A DNA stretch of 64,000 nucleotides from Pseudoduganella danionis (GTDB taxonomy: Bacteria; Pseudomonadota; Gammaproteobacteria; Burkholderiales; Burkholderiaceae_D). This document shows, one piece after another, positions 8,450 to 18,914 of this stretch. Both the position numbers and the translations under genes were made by a program. How positions within the stretch are numbered: the first letter of the stretch is position 1; each line of letters begins with the position of its first letter. The notes under the pieces were generated by a model. That model ran no database searches. It was given only the letters and a program-made list of their open reading frames with translations, and had not been told where the DNA came from. Location: the NCBI RefSeq assembly GCF_009720775.1, contig NZ_WNKW01000003.1:250028-314027 (forward strand). Direction: 5' to 3'.

Positions 8450-9394
8450 ATGGCTGAAGAAGGCTTACGGCCCATTGTCGTCAAGAAGATTAAGAAGCAC
8501 GCTGGCGGCCACCATGGCGGCGCCTGGAAGATTGCCTATGCCGACTTCGTGACGGCAATGATGGCCTTCTTCCTGCTGATGTGGCTGCTTGGCTCGACCG
8601 CCAAGGGCGATTTGGCCGGGATTTCCGAGTATTTCAAGCAGCCGCTGAAGGTGGCGATGTCGGGTGGTAGCGCGGCCGGTGACAGCTCGTCCGTCATCAA
8701 GGGCGGCGGCAAGGATATTACGCGGCAGGATGGTCAGGTCAAAGCCAGCAACGATCAGGACGCGACCAAGAAGGTCAGCCTGCAGCAGGCCAAGGCGGCG
8801 CTGGAAGCGGAAGAGAGCACCCGGCTGGCTACACTGAAGGAAAAGATCGAGAACAAGATCGAAGCCAATCCGCTGCTGAAGAAGTACAAGGATCAGCTGC
8901 TGCTCGATATTACCAGCGAAGGCTTGCGCATCCAGATCGTGGACGAGCAGAACCGGCCGATGTTTGCTTCGGCCAAGGCCGACCTGCAGCCGTACACGCG
9001 CGAGATCCTGCACGAAATTGGCTTCGTACTCAATGATGTTCCAAACAAGATTGGCTTGTCCGGTCATACGGATTCGACACCGTTTCTGAGTGTCAACGGT
9101 TATAGTAACTGGGAACTCTCCTCTGACCGGGCGAATGCCTCGCGTCGCGAGCTGATCGCCGGTGGCATGGCCGATAACAAGGTATTGCGTGTGGTCGGAC
9201 TGGCTTCAGCCAACAATCTCGATAAAGCTGATCCGTTCAATCCGATCAACCGCCGGATCAGCATACTGGTGATGAATAAACGTACCGAGGAAAGCGTGCT
9301 ACGCGATGGCGTGCGCCAGATAGAAGTCGGGGCGGAGGAAGAAGCGGCCGCTGCAGCGCCACCAGCGCGCGGTGTTCCCCCGGTGCGCAAATAA
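8450..9394 (+). CDS. motB: flagellar motor stator protein MotB
   Basis: 314-aa stator subunit. A basic N-terminus is followed by one membrane helix with the proton-carrying Asp32 (IAYADFVTAMMAFFLLMWLL), the same position as in E. coli. A linker of about 70 residues leads to an OmpA-like peptidoglycan-binding domain (about 155-285) with GLSGHTDSTPF and LSSDRANASRREL. The tail is Ala/Glu-rich. It pairs with the motA gene just upstream. Confidence 0.96.
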   Translation: MAEEGLRPIVVKKIKKHAGGHHGGAWKIAYADFVTAMMAFFLLMWLLGSTAKGDLAGISEYFKQPLKVAMSGGSAAGDSSSVIKGGGKDITRQDGQVKASNDQDATKKVSLQQAKAALEAEESTRLATLKEKIENKIEANPLLKKYKDQLLLDITSEGLRIQIVDEQNRPMFASAKADLQPYTREILHEIGFVLNDVPNKIGLSGHTDSTPFLSVNGYSNWELSSDRANASRRELIAGGMADNKVLRVVGLASANNLDKADPFNPINRRISILVMNKRTEESVLRDGVRQIEVGAEEEAAAAAPPARGVPPVRK

Positions 9395-9427
9395 GCGCGG
9401 CCGGGATAGCGCATCAAAGAGACAGTT

Positions 9428-9976
9428 ATGACGAGAAAAAAGATACTGGGTTCGCATGTCAAACGCCTCATGTCGGGCGTGGCTGACCATGGGCGCCAGC
9501 ATTTGACGGAAGTAGAGACGGATCTGATCCAGACCGGCCTGCTGCTGGAAGAAGCCATCGAAAAATTGTCCTTCAATTTCATGGCCATCCACAAGGCGGT
9601 CGAAGCGGAACAGGCCACCATCGCCCAGTTGCTGGCCGGTGGCGAGATCAGCGCAGAGCAACGTACCCAGCTGGCGGCGTTGCAGGGACAGGTGGGCGGC
9701 TATGTGAATGCCGCCATTACCAGCTTGCAGTTCCAGGACATGACCAGCCAGTTGCTAGACCGTACCCTCAAACGTGTTACGGGCTTGCGCGAATTCCTGA
9801 GTACCATGAGTGCGCACGGGGCCGAAATGCTGCCCGAGAGCGATAACGAAGAGATCGTCGACCTGCTCGGCAAAGTCAGCATGGCGCTGGCCGTCCAGAG
9901 TCTGGAATTGCGCAGTGTGCTGCGCAAGGCGGTCAGCCAGCAGCATCTGGAGAGCGGCGACATCGAACTGTTCTGA
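9428..9976 (+). CDS. CheZ-like chemotaxis protein
   Basis: 182 aa, predicted mostly helical. The segment QFQDMTSQLLDR (101-112) matches the CheZ active-site helix DFQDLTGQVIKK seen in the true CheZ at the end of this cluster, keeping both family catalytic residues (Asp104, Gln108). It is shorter than CheZ and ends in SGDIELF rather than the CheZ CheY-binding tail DDLLDSLGF. It sits 33 bases after motB and before cheY. The likely role is dephosphorylation or binding of a CheY, possibly the adjacent one; this is inference from the motif. Confidence 0.65.
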   Translation: MTRKKILGSHVKRLMSGVADHGRQHLTEVETDLIQTGLLLEEAIEKLSFNFMAIHKAVEAEQATIAQLLAGGEISAEQRTQLAALQGQVGGYVNAAITSLQFQDMTSQLLDRTLKRVTGLREFLSTMSAHGAEMLPESDNEEIVDLLGKVSMALAVQSLELRSVLRKAVSQQHLESGDIELF

Positions 9977-10039
9977 ACGCCGCCCCTGAATATGAATCAA
10001 CCGGACTACGGGTCCGAACCTTAATGAGTGAGAAGAGAA

Positions 10040-10405
10040 ATGGCCAAGACGATACTTGCAGTTGATGATTCCAGTTCCCTGCGCCAGATGGTGGCCTTCA
10101 GCCTGAAGGCGGCTGGCTATCAGGTGGTGGAAGCCGTGGACGGCCAGGACGGACTGGACAAGGCCAAGCAGCAAACCGTGGATCTGGTGCTGACCGACCA
10201 GAACATGCCGCGCATGGACGGCCTGCAGCTGATCAAGTTGCTGCGCGAGCTGCCGACTTACCAGAAAACCCCGATTCTGATGCTGACCACGGAATCGTCG
10301 GATGAAATGAAATCCAAAGGCCGTGCGGCCGGTGCCAACGGCTGGCTGGTCAAGCCGTTCGACCCGCAACGGCTGATCGAGGTAGTGAAGAAGGTCATAG
10401 GCTGA
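10040..10405 (+). CDS. cheY: CheY-type single-domain response regulator
   Basis: 121-aa receiver domain with acidic pair Asp9/Asp10, phosphoacceptor Asp53 (LVLTDQNMPRMDG), Thr83/84 and Lys105 (LVKPF). The ATG at 10040 follows AGAAGAGAA; an in-frame GTG at 10028 adds four residues and is not needed. It lies directly before cheA and is one of two CheY paralogues in the cluster. This copy has QNMPRMDG where the downstream copy has WNMPNMDG, so the two may have different targets (for example phosphate sink versus motor binding). Confidence 0.9.
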   Translation: MAKTILAVDDSSSLRQMVAFSLKAAGYQVVEAVDGQDGLDKAKQQTVDLVLTDQNMPRMDGLQLIKLLRELPTYQKTPILMLTTESSDEMKSKGRAAGANGWLVKPFDPQRLIEVVKKVIG

Positions 10406-10450
10406 TCCCGCGCAGGCAATCATGCTGAGTGTAACCAAGGGAGTATCACC

Positions 10451-12670
10451 ATGACCATCGATATTAGCCAGTTCTTCCAGGTCTTCTTCGATGAAGCCGA
10501 AGAATTGCTGGCTGAAATGGAACGGCTGTTGTTGGCCGTCGATGTCGACCATCCGGACCCGGAAGACCTGAATGCGGTGTTCCGGACCGCCCACTCCGTC
10601 AAGGGGGGCGCGTCGACCTTCGGCATCACCGACATGACCGAAGTGACCCATATTCTGGAAACCCTGCTGGACCGCGTGCGCAAGGGTGAAATGCCGCTGA
10701 CGGCCGAACATGTGGACGCCTTCCTGGCGGCCAAGGATATTCTGAAGATGCAGCTCGATGGCCACCGCCATGGCAGCAGCGTGGATCAGGATGCTGTCGG
10801 TAATGTGCGCATGATGCTGCAATCGCTGGCGCAGGATGCGCCGGTCACGGCCATGGCGCCGATTGCGCCTTCGTTCCACACGGCCGATACGCAGGCAGTG
10901 GACCACAGCGGCGGCAAACGCTACCGGCTGGAACTGCCGGCCATGGCGCATCGCGAAGTGCAGGCACTCGGTGCCGAGCTGGGCCTGATGGGCCATGTGT
11001 CGATCACGCCGCTCGATAAAGACCGCAATGCCATGCTGGTCACCACGCATGAAAGCTTGGATGACCTGATCGCGATCTGCTCCTTCGTGCTCAATCCGGA
11101 CGACATGAAGGTGACGGAGCTGCCGCCGCTCGACGACGCCCAGGCCAGACTGGAAGGCGATGAGCGCGCCAAGGTGGAAAACGCACTTGGCTACGGCTTC
11201 TTCGATAGCACGGAACTGCAGCCGCAGGGCGCGGCTGGCGCTGCGGCCAAGGATGGTGACGGATACGGCTTCTTCCAGCCCTTAGACGAAATCCGCGCGA
11301 ATGCGGAAGCCAGCAGCGAAGATGCACGCGGCTACGGTTTCTTCCAGCCTGTCGAGCAGATTCGCGCCAATGCCGGCATCGTCGATAGCGCTCCGACGCC
11401 GCAGCAGATCGCTGAAGAAGAAAAGAAGGCCGCTGCCAAGAAAGACGAGAAAGCCCATCCTGTGCCGCATGGCGCGGGAGCCGAGTCGTCGTCTATCCGC
11501 GTGTCGATCGAAAAAGTCGACCAGCTGATCAATTTGGTCGGCGAACTGGTGATCACCCAGGCCATGATAGAGCAGCGCGTGGGCATCCTCGACCCGATGA
11601 AGCACGAGCGCTTGCTGAATGGCGTGAGCCAGCTGACGCGCAATACGCGCGACCTGCAGGAAGCCGTGATGTCGATCCGCATGATGCCGATGGACTTTGT
11701 GTTCTCGCGCTTCCCGCGTATGGTGCGCGATCTTGCCGCCAAGCTGGGCAAGAAAGTCGATTTCATCACCAACGGTGCGGCCACCGAACTGGACAAGGGC
11801 CTGATCGAGCGTATCGTCGATCCGCTGACCCATCTGGTGCGTAATTCGATCGACCACGGCATCGAGATGCCGGCCGTGCGGCGCGCTGCCGGCAAGAGCG
11901 ATGCGGGCCGGCTGTTCCTGTCGGCAGCCCATCAGGGCGGCAACATCATCATCGAAGTATCGGATGATGGCGGTGGTCTGAACCGCGAAAAGATTCTCGC
12001 CAAGGCGCAGCAGAACGGCGTGCCGCTGAGCGAGAACATGAGCGATGCCGATGTCTGGCAGCTGATCTTTGCGCCGGGTTTCTCCACGGCCGAACAGGTT
12101 ACCGACGTGTCGGGCCGCGGCGTGGGCATGGACGTGGTGAAGCGCAATATCAGCGCCATGGGCGGGGTAGTGGATATCCGTTCGGCGCGCGGCTTCGGCA
12201 CCACGATTTCGATTTCGCTGCCGCTGACGCTGGCGATACTGGACGGGATGTCGATACGGGTCGGCGAGGAAGTCTATATTCTGCCGCTGGGCTTCGTGGT
12301 GGAATCGCTGCAACCGGTGCCGGACGACGTCAAGGAAATCAGTGGCAAGGGCCGGGTCATCAAGGTGCGCGGCGAATACCTGCCGCTGGTGCCGCTGTAC
12401 CAGATGTTCGACATCACGCCACGGTTTACCGATCCCTGCCAGGGCATCGTCGTCATCATCGAAACGGAAGGCCGCAAAGCCTGCTTGTTCATCGATGAGC
12501 TGGTAGGCCAGCAGCAGGTGGTGGTGAAGAATCTGGAATCGAATTATCGCAAGGTCGCGGGCATATCGGGCGCTACCATCCTCGGCGATGGTGGCGTAGC
12601 ACTGATTCTCGATGTGGCAGCGCTGATACGCTCGTCGCGCCAGTTGGCCGACGAACAGATTTTTAGCTAA
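10451..12670 (+). CDS. cheA: chemotaxis histidine kinase CheA
   Basis: 739 aa. The P1 Hpt domain (1-105) has phosphorylated His48 ([10 protein letters not shown]). A P2-like domain spans about 155-225. An unusual linker (about 240-330) holds three GYGFF motifs at 247, 271 and 294. Dimerisation, HATPase (N-box [27 protein letters not shown]) and CheW-like P5 domains complete the protein. It autophosphorylates in response to MCP state and passes phosphate to CheY and CheB. It starts 46 bases after cheY and ends 21 bases before cheW, in one operon. Confidence 0.96.
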   Translation: MTIDISQFFQVFFDEAEELLAEMERLLLAVDVDHPDPEDLNAVFRTAHSVKGGASTFGITDMTEVTHILETLLDRVRKGEMPLTAEHVDAFLAAKDILKMQLDGHRHGSSVDQDAVGNVRMMLQSLAQDAPVTAMAPIAPSFHTADTQAVDHSGGKRYRLELPAMAHREVQALGAELGLMGHVSITPLDKDRNAMLVTTHESLDDLIAICSFVLNPDDMKVTELPPLDDAQARLEGDERAKVENALGYGFFDSTELQPQGAAGAAAKDGDGYGFFQPLDEIRANAEASSEDARGYGFFQPVEQIRANAGIVDSAPTPQQIAEEEKKAAAKKDEKAHPVPHGAGAESSSIRVSIEKVDQLINLVGELVITQAMIEQRVGILDPMKHERLLNGVSQLTRNTRDLQEAVMSIRMMPMDFVFSRFPRMVRDLAAKLGKKVDFITNGAATELDKGLIERIVDPLTHLVRNSIDHGIEMPAVRRAAGKSDAGRLFLSAAHQGGNIIIEVSDDGGGLNREKILAKAQQNGVPLSENMSDADVWQLIFAPGFSTAEQVTDVSGRGVGMDVVKRNISAMGGVVDIRSARGFGTTISISLPLTLAILDGMSIRVGEEVYILPLGFVVESLQPVPDDVKEISGKGRVIKVRGEYLPLVPLYQMFDITPRFTDPCQGIVVIIETEGRKACLFIDELVGQQQVVVKNLESNYRKVAGISGATILGDGGVALILDVAALIRSSRQLADEQIFS

Positions 12671-12690
12671 CTCTCGTCAAGGACTTCGAC

Positions 12691-13179
12691 ATGGCAGACA
12701 TACTGAGCAATGCAGCAGAGGAGATCGCCGGACACGAGTATCTGGCCTTCACGCTGGGCAAAGAAGAATACGGCATCGATATTCTGAAGGTGCAGGAAAT
12801 CCGCGGCTATGAAGCGGTCACGCGGATCGCCAATGCACCGGAATTCATCAAGGGCGTGATCAATCTGCGCGGCATCATCATTCCCGTGGTTGACATGCGG
12901 ATCAAGTTTCAACTTGGCGAACCCGTGTATGACCAGTTCACTGTGGTAATTATTCTCAACATCAGTGGACGGGTAGTGGGTATGGTAGTGGACTCGGTCT
13001 CCGACGTTACCACGCTCACGCCCGAACAGGTCAAGCCTGCGCCAGAGATGGGCACGGCCTTCAGCAGCGAGTATATGGTTGGACTGGGCACCATTGATGA
13101 GCGTATACTGATATTGGTAAACATTGACAAGCTAATGGCTAGTGAGGAAATGGGATTAATGGAACAGTTGGCGGCCTAA
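12691..13179 (+). CDS. cheW: chemotaxis coupling protein CheW
   Basis: 162-aa adaptor linking CheA to MCPs. Family signatures include [21 protein letters not shown], the [13 protein letters not shown] block and [11 protein letters not shown]. Full length, single CheW domain with a short acidic N-terminus. It lies between cheA and the MCP gene in the same direction. Confidence 0.96.
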   Translation: MADILSNAAEEIAGHEYLAFTLGKEEYGIDILKVQEIRGYEAVTRIANAPEFIKGVINLRGIIIPVVDMRIKFQLGEPVYDQFTVVIILNISGRVVGMVVDSVSDVTTLTPEQVKPAPEMGTAFSSEYMVGLGTIDERILILVNIDKLMASEEMGLMEQLAA

Positions 13180-13309
13180 ACCGCGCCGTCGCTGCTGTTC
13201 GTAAGTACACCAAGCGCCCAAAAGAGTGCGCCGCAAAGGTTTCATAATTAGGGGAGGCACCGGTCATGCACCGCGGCCTGCCAGCATAGATAGCTAGGGG
13301 AGAAACAAC

Positions 13310-15046
13310 ATGAATTTACGCGATTTCAAGATAGGTGCACGGCTGCGTTTGGGCTTCGGCGCCATATTGCTGATTCTGGTAGCCATGGTCCTGATGACCA
13401 ACTACCTGAACTACAGCAATAAGAGCAAGCTGACCAAGGGGCTGGAGCTGAGCACCAGCAAGAACCTGCTGGCCGGCACAATGAAAAGCGCGATGCTGGA
13501 AACCGGTATAGCCATGCGTAATATTGGCCTGCAATCGGACGTGAGCCTGATGCAGAAAGAAGAACAGAAGGTGAAAGATCAGCGCGCGCGCTACGAAAAA
13601 GCCGTGAGCGATCTGAAAGCTCTGGGTCTGAATGACGCGGAAAAGAAAACCCTGTCCGAAATCGCTGCGCTCGACGCGGACGTGGACAAGGCTTTCAAGG
13701 AAGCCATCGGCCAGGTGCTGGCGTTTAACAGCGAAGGCGCGGCCAAAGTGATTTCGGGCCGTATCGATCCGCTTAACCAGCAAACTCTGAGCCAGATCAA
13801 TAAACTGGTAGAGATGCAGCAAGCGAATGCGGCTGAAGTGATGGCCGGTTCCGTAACGGCTGACCGTGGCCTGATGGTGCTGCTGTTCGTGATCGGTGGT
13901 GTGGCCGTTGCCATTGGCGTGGTCTGCGCTGCCGTCACCACGCGTTCCATTACCGTGCCGCTGGCCGGCGCCGTGGCCGTAGCCCAGAAAGTGGCAGCGG
14001 GCGAACTGACCTCGCACGTGCACGTGGAAGGCCGCGATGAAACCAGTGAACTGCTGCAAGCGCTGAAAGACATGAATGAAAGCCTGGCCAAGACGGTGGG
14101 CGATGTGCGTACCGGTACCGAGCTGATCTCGACGGCTTCGCAGGAAATCGCTTCCGGTAATGCCGATCTGTCGGCCCGTACCGAAGCCCAGGCCAGCTCG
14201 CTCGAAGAAACCGCTTCCTCGATGGAAGAACTGACCAGCACCGTGAAACAGAATGCCGACAATGCCCGTCAGGCCAACCAGCTGGCCGTGACGGCTTCCT
14301 CGGTGGCGGAAAAAGGCGGCCACGTGGTGTCGCAGGTGGTCGATACCATGGGCTCCATCAAGGCGTCGTCGAGCAAGATTGTGGACATTATCGGCGTGAT
14401 CGATGGCATCGCTTTCCAGACCAATATTCTGGCGCTGAACGCCGCCGTGGAAGCGGCGCGTGCGGGCGAACAGGGCCGCGGCTTCGCCGTGGTGGCCTCG
14501 GAAGTGCGTAATCTGGCCCAGCGTTCCGCTGGCGCGGCCAAGGAAATCAAGGAACTGATCAGCGACTCGGTCGAGAAAGTCGATGCCGGCAGCAAGCTGG
14601 TGGACGAAGCTGGCCAGACCATGGATCTGGTGGTGACTTCGATTCGTCAGGTGGCTGACATCATGGGCGAAATCACGGCCGCCACCCAGGAGCAGAGCAA
14701 CGGCATTGAAGAAGTCAATCAGGCCATCACCCAGATGGATGAAATGACCCAGCAAAATGCGGCGCTGGTAGAAGAAGCGGCTGCCGCTGCCGAAAGCATG
14801 GAAGAGCAGGCCCAGATGCTGGCCCAGGCCGTCAGCATCTTCAAGCTGTCGTATGACCAGGACGCACGTCGTCCGGCCGCCCGCGTACTGCCACGTCCGG
14901 CCGCTGCACCAGCACCAGCACCAGCGCCGGCTCCGGCGCCTGCCGTCGCTGCGCCACGTCCTGCTGCCGCGCCTGCCCGCGCCGCTGCACCGAAAAAACT
15001 CAGCACCCCGGCTGCAACCTCGAGCGATGAGTGGGAAGAGTTTTAA
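13310..15046 (+). CDS. methyl-accepting chemotaxis protein with C-terminal CheR tether
   Basis: 578-aa transducer with TM1 at about 14-33, a periplasmic four-helix bundle type sensor domain of about 150 residues, TM2 at about 187-210, then a HAMP domain and a long coiled-coil signalling domain. The hairpin tip [19 protein letters not shown] is intact, as are flanking methylation helices. After the signalling domain there is a 60-residue Pro/Ala-rich linker with alternating AP repeats, and the protein ends DEWEEF, an xWxxF pentapeptide used by high-abundance MCPs to bind CheR. The ligand is unknown. cheR follows after 72 bases. Confidence 0.95.
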   Translation: MNLRDFKIGARLRLGFGAILLILVAMVLMTNYLNYSNKSKLTKGLELSTSKNLLAGTMKSAMLETGIAMRNIGLQSDVSLMQKEEQKVKDQRARYEKAVSDLKALGLNDAEKKTLSEIAALDADVDKAFKEAIGQVLAFNSEGAAKVISGRIDPLNQQTLSQINKLVEMQQANAAEVMAGSVTADRGLMVLLFVIGGVAVAIGVVCAAVTTRSITVPLAGAVAVAQKVAAGELTSHVHVEGRDETSELLQALKDMNESLAKTVGDVRTGTELISTASQEIASGNADLSARTEAQASSLEETASSMEELTSTVKQNADNARQANQLAVTASSVAEKGGHVVSQVVDTMGSIKASSSKIVDIIGVIDGIAFQTNILALNAAVEAARAGEQGRGFAVVASEVRNLAQRSAGAAKEIKELISDSVEKVDAGSKLVDEAGQTMDLVVTSIRQVADIMGEITAATQEQSNGIEEVNQAITQMDEMTQQNAALVEEAAAAAESMEEQAQMLAQAVSIFKLSYDQDARRPAARVLPRPAAAPAPAPAPAPAPAVAAPRPAAAPARAAAPKKLSTPAATSSDEWEEF

Positions 15047-15118
15047 GCAGTAAGGCCGCACGCCCACCGGCGTGCGGCTGGCACGGCATCTTCGCGACAG
15101 AGTTAAGGATTTAAGAAT

Positions 15119-15988
15119 ATGCCGCATACCAAAGGCAGCAAAGAATTTGAATTTCACGCCAAGGACTTCGAGCGTGTACGCGGGCTGATCTACAAGCGCG
15201 CCGGCATCTCGCTGGCCGACAGCAAGCAGGAAATGGTGTACAGCCGGCTGGCGCGCCGCTTGCGCGCGACCGGCATCGAATCGTTCGGCAAATACCTCGA
15301 CGATCTGGAAGCAGGGCGGCTGGGGGAAGACGAGTGGGAAGCATTCACCAATGCGCTGACCACCAATCTGACTTCGTTCTTCCGCGAAGCGCATCACTTC
15401 CCCTTGCTGGCAGAACATGTGCGCAACAAGCGCGAGACCATCAATATCTGGTGCTCGGCCAGTTCCACCGGCGAAGAACCGTATTCGATCGCCATGACCG
15501 TGTGCGAAGCGTTTAATACGCTGACACCGAATTGCAACATCATCGCTACCGATATCGACACCAATGTGCTGGCCCATGCCGCCAATGGCGTGTATGCCAT
15601 GGACCGACTGGACAAGATGGCGCCGGAACGCGCACGTCGCTTCTTCCTGCGTGGCAAGGGCGACAAGGCTGGCTATGCGCGCGTGCGGCCGGAACTGCGT
15701 AATCTGATCACCTTTAAGCAACTCAACCTGTTGGCAGAGAGCTGGCCCATCAGCGGCCAGTTTGACGTGATTTTTTGTCGTAACGTGATGATTTACTTCG
15801 ACAAGGCGACCCAGCGCAAGATTCTGTCCCGCTTTGTACCGCTGATGAAACCGGATGCGCTGCTATTTGCCGGCCATTCGGAGAATTTCCTGTACGTGTC
15901 CGATGCGCTCAAGTTGCGCGGCAAGACCGTGTATGAACTGGATGATCAGCATCGTGGCGCGGCGCAAAAAGCCGCCGCCCGGCTGTGA
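15119..15988 (+). CDS. cheR: chemotaxis protein methyltransferase CheR
   Basis: 289-aa SAM-dependent enzyme that methylates MCP glutamates. It has an N-terminal all-alpha domain (about 1-85) and a catalytic domain with the SAM motif WCSASSTGEEPYSIAM and the FDVIFCRNVMIYFD segment that is highly specific for CheR. Its neighbours are the MCP upstream and cheD 9 bases downstream. The MCP's WEEF tail is a plausible docking site for the beta-subdomain. Confidence 0.96.
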   Translation: MPHTKGSKEFEFHAKDFERVRGLIYKRAGISLADSKQEMVYSRLARRLRATGIESFGKYLDDLEAGRLGEDEWEAFTNALTTNLTSFFREAHHFPLLAEHVRNKRETINIWCSASSTGEEPYSIAMTVCEAFNTLTPNCNIIATDIDTNVLAHAANGVYAMDRLDKMAPERARRFFLRGKGDKAGYARVRPELRNLITFKQLNLLAESWPISGQFDVIFCRNVMIYFDKATQRKILSRFVPLMKPDALLFAGHSENFLYVSDALKLRGKTVYELDDQHRGAAQKAAARL

Positions 15989-15997
15989 GAGGAAATC

Positions 15998-16594
15998 ATG
16001 GACCTCGAACAATTTGCCACCAACGTTTATTACGATCGCACCTTCGACTGTCAGGCCGCCAAAATCCTGCCGGGCGAGTATTATTATACGAACAAGGATA
16101 TGCTGATCGTAACAGTGCTGGGTTCCTGCGTTTCAGCCTGCATCCGCGACCGCGTGACGGGGCTGGGCGGCATGAACCACTTCATGCTGCCCGATGGCGG
16201 CGAGCCGAATAGCCCGGTATCGGCCTCGGCCCGCTACGGCACGTATGCGATGGAGGTGCTGATCAATGATTTGCTGAAAGCCGGTGCCAAGCGCGAGAAT
16301 CTGGAAGCCAAGTGCTTCGGCGGTGGCGCCGTACTCAAAGGTTTTACGGCGATCAATGTGGGCGAACGCAATGCCGCCTTCGTGCTGAATTTCCTCAAGG
16401 TGGAGAAAATCCGTGTGGTGGCAGAAGACCTCAACGATGTGCACCCGCGCAAAGTGTATTTCTTCCCCCGCACGGGCAAGGTATTGGTCAAGAAACTGAT
16501 GCAGACTCACAACGATACGCTGGTTAAACGCGAAATCGAGTACGCCAGCCGCCTCAAAGTGGCGCCGGTGGGTGGCGAGATCGATCTGTTCTGA
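15998..16594 (+). CDS. cheD: chemoreceptor glutamine deamidase CheD
   Basis: 198-aa deamidase that converts selected MCP glutamines to glutamates. The Cys44 (VLGSCVSAC) and His61 (GGMNHFMLP) catalytic pair and the later KCFGGGA segment are conserved. It lies between cheR and cheB, the usual order in betaproteobacterial chemotaxis operons. Confidence 0.95.
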   Translation: MDLEQFATNVYYDRTFDCQAAKILPGEYYYTNKDMLIVTVLGSCVSACIRDRVTGLGGMNHFMLPDGGEPNSPVSASARYGTYAMEVLINDLLKAGAKRENLEAKCFGGGAVLKGFTAINVGERNAAFVLNFLKVEKIRVVAEDLNDVHPRKVYFFPRTGKVLVKKLMQTHNDTLVKREIEYASRLKVAPVGGEIDLF

Positions 16595-16635
16595 TCTGTG
16601 TAGCAAGGGCCTTTTTGCCCGGAAAGTAGTATGGA

Positions 16636-17706
16636 ATGAAGATCAAAGTATTAATCGTCGACGACTCGGCGCTGATCCGCAGCGTCATGAGCGAGATCAT
16701 CAATAGTCAGCCTGACATGCAGGTAGTGGCCACGGCGCCCGACCCGCTGGTAGCACGCGAGCTGATCAAGCAAACCAATCCCGATGTGCTGACGCTGGAC
16801 GTGGAAATGCCCAAGATGGACGGGCTGGATTTCCTCGAGAAGCTCATGCGCCTGCGCCCCATGCCGGTGGTGATGGTGTCCTCGCTGACCGAGCGTGGTT
16901 CCGAGATCACCATGCGCGCGCTGGAACTGGGCGCGGTCGATTTCGTCACCAAGCCCAAGATTTCGATCCAGGCCGGCATGCGCGAATACACCGACCTGAT
17001 TACTGACAAGATTCGTGCGGCTGCCAAGGCGCGCGTGCGTGCGCGCACGCTGCCCACAGCCGGTAGCGAAGTCCATGGCCAGTTGCCGCAACTGCGCAAT
17101 CCGCTGACCTCGTCGGAAAAGCTGATCATCATCGGCGCGTCCACGGGTGGCACGGAAGCCATCCGCGAATTCCTCATGCAGATGCCGTCCGACTGCCCCG
17201 GCATTCTGATTACCCAGCACATGCCGGAAGGCTTTACGCGTTCGTTTGCCCAGCGTCTCGATTCGCTGTGCAAGATTTCGGTGCAGGAAGCGGCCGGTAA
17301 CGAACGTATTCTGCCCGGCCACGCCTATATCGCGCCGGGCCATTCTCACCTGTATCTGGCCCGTAGCGGCGCCAACTACATGACCCGCATCGATCAGGCC
17401 GACCCCGTCAACCGTCACCGCCCGTCGGTGGATGTGCTGTTCCGCTCGGCGGCCCAGCATGCCGGTAAGAATGCCGTCGGCGTGATCCTGACGGGCATGG
17501 GCAAGGATGGTGCCGCCGGCATGCTGGAAATGAAGCAGGCCGGCGCGCATAATTTCGCCCAGGATGAAGCCAGTTGCGTGGTGTTCGGCATGCCGCGCGA
17601 GGCCATCGCGATCGGCGCCGCCCACGAAGTCGGGGCACTGTCGGCCCTGCCGGGCATGGTGCTGGGCCATCTGGCCGCACATGGAATGCGGGCATTGCGC
17701 GTATAA
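16636..17706 (+). CDS. cheB: protein-glutamate methylesterase CheB
   Basis: 356 aa. The receiver domain (1-125) carries Asp10, Asp55 ([11 protein letters not shown]) and Lys107. The methylesterase domain has catalytic Ser169 (IGASTGG), His195 (ITQHMPEGF) and the [10 protein letters not shown] segment with the catalytic Asp. Phosphorylation by CheA activates demethylation of MCPs for adaptation. It is the last gene before a 123-base gap leading to the second cheY. Confidence 0.96.
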   Translation: MKIKVLIVDDSALIRSVMSEIINSQPDMQVVATAPDPLVARELIKQTNPDVLTLDVEMPKMDGLDFLEKLMRLRPMPVVMVSSLTERGSEITMRALELGAVDFVTKPKISIQAGMREYTDLITDKIRAAAKARVRARTLPTAGSEVHGQLPQLRNPLTSSEKLIIIGASTGGTEAIREFLMQMPSDCPGILITQHMPEGFTRSFAQRLDSLCKISVQEAAGNERILPGHAYIAPGHSHLYLARSGANYMTRIDQADPVNRHRPSVDVLFRSAAQHAGKNAVGVILTGMGKDGAAGMLEMKQAGAHNFAQDEASCVVFGMPREAIAIGAAHEVGALSALPGMVLGHLAAHGMRALRV

Positions 17707-17727
17707 AATGTCAAGTGTGACGTTTTA
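17704..17727. repeat. inverted repeat at the cheB stop
   Basis: TAAAATGTCA (17704-17713), loop AGTG and TGACGTTTTA (17718-17727) form a 9-of-10 stem beginning at the cheB stop codon. It is A/T-rich, so it is a weak terminator candidate or a regulator site for the downstream cheYZ unit. Confidence 0.4.
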
Positions 17728-17829
17728 GTGCGACTTTGTTCGCCTTCAAGCAACGAAAATGCTATCCTACAACTTGCTGGTAATTGCAGACACTATTAAC
17801 AACCGCGTAGAGAAACAACGGAGTAATTC

Positions 17830-18219
17830 ATGGCTGATCCAAAGATGAAATTTTTAGTCGTAGACGATTTTTCGACGATGCGCCGCATTGTCCGAAATCT
17901 GTTGAAAGAACTGGGTTATGCCAATGTCGACGAAGCCGAAGATGGCGTGATGGCGCTGGCCAAACTGCGCGCTGAATCGTTCGATTTCGTCGTGTCGGAC
18001 TGGAACATGCCAAATATGGACGGTCTGACCATGCTGCAAAACATCCGTGCCGATCCCGCTCTGGCCAAATTGCCAGTGCTGATGGTGACTGCGGAAGCCA
18101 AGAAGGAAAACATCATTGCTGCCGCACAAGCTGGCGCCAATGGCTATGTGGTGAAGCCGTTCACGGCAGCTACGCTGGATGAAAAACTGAACAAGATCTT
18201 CGAGAAACTCGGAGCTTGA
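17830..18219 (+). CDS. cheY: chemotaxis response regulator CheY
   Basis: 129-aa receiver domain with Asp12/Asp13, phosphoacceptor Asp57 ([12 protein letters not shown]), Thr87 and Lys109, the same numbering as E. coli CheY. Phospho-CheY binds the flagellar switch protein FliM. It is followed at once by cheZ, so it is most likely the motor-binding CheY of the two copies in this cluster. It has its own upstream gap of 123 bases, in which no clear promoter was identified. Confidence 0.96.
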   Translation: MADPKMKFLVVDDFSTMRRIVRNLLKELGYANVDEAEDGVMALAKLRAESFDFVVSDWNMPNMDGLTMLQNIRADPALAKLPVLMVTAEAKKENIIAAAQAGANGYVVKPFTAATLDEKLNKIFEKLGA

Positions 18220-18221
18220 GG

Positions 18222-18866
18222 ATGGTGGAGCAGCACAGCGGCGCCGGTGCAATGGTGCCGAATGAGGAGTTTCTGTCGCGTATAGGCCACATGACCCGCA
18301 CTCTGCATGATAGTTTGCGTGGTCTGGGGCTGGATAAACTGATTGAGAAGGCGGCATCCGACATACCGGATGCCCGTGACCGACTCGATTATGTGGCGCG
18401 TCTGAGTGAAAGTGCAGCACAGAAGGTCTTGAACGCGACAGATGCGGCCAGCCCTTTGCAGGACCAGATAGGCGGCGACGCCCGTACGCTGAAGGCCGAA
18501 TGGCATGGTTTGCTGGCTGCCGGCGGGCAGGCCGATGACGCGGCATGGCGGGCGCTGGCGGAACAGACGATAGCGGCACTGGATCAGGCTGCGGCGGGGA
18601 CCAGCCAGACCAAAGCCCATCTGATGGATATCATGATGGCGCAGGATTTCCAGGATCTGACGGGGCAGGTGATCAAGAAGGTCACGGCCATCGCCCAGAA
18701 TCTGGAGCAGCAGCTAGTGCAGATGCTGGTCGATTTTGCGCCGGACCAGATGAAAAAGGAGCTCGATAACGGTTTGCTTAACGGACCGCAGATCGACCCG
18801 ACGCGCGAAAATGTGGTGGCCGATCAAGGGCAGGTGGATGACCTGCTCGACAGTCTCGGTTTCTGA
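18222..18866 (+). CDS. cheZ: protein phosphatase CheZ
   Basis: 214 aa from the ATG at 18222, two bases after the cheY stop; a TTG at 18216 overlaps the stop but is less likely. The long helical hairpin carries the active-site helix QDFQDLTGQVIKK with Asp145 and Gln149. The C-terminus VDDLLDSLGF is the CheY-binding peptide. It accelerates dephosphorylation of CheY-P and is transcriptionally and probably translationally coupled to cheY. Confidence 0.96.
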   Translation: MVEQHSGAGAMVPNEEFLSRIGHMTRTLHDSLRGLGLDKLIEKAASDIPDARDRLDYVARLSESAAQKVLNATDAASPLQDQIGGDARTLKAEWHGLLAAGGQADDAAWRALAEQTIAALDQAAAGTSQTKAHLMDIMMAQDFQDLTGQVIKKVTAIAQNLEQQLVQMLVDFAPDQMKKELDNGLLNGPQIDPTRENVVADQGQVDDLLDSLGF

Positions 18867-18914
18867 CCAGTTCCGGCCCGCCCAGTGCGGGCCTCTCTCA
18901 TTGGGCCCTACAGC

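Noticed and set aside
13316..15721. 801-aa open frame on the - strand opposite the MCP and cheR
   Set aside because: His/Gly-rich antisense translation typical of high-GC genes; the + strand genes are unambiguous.
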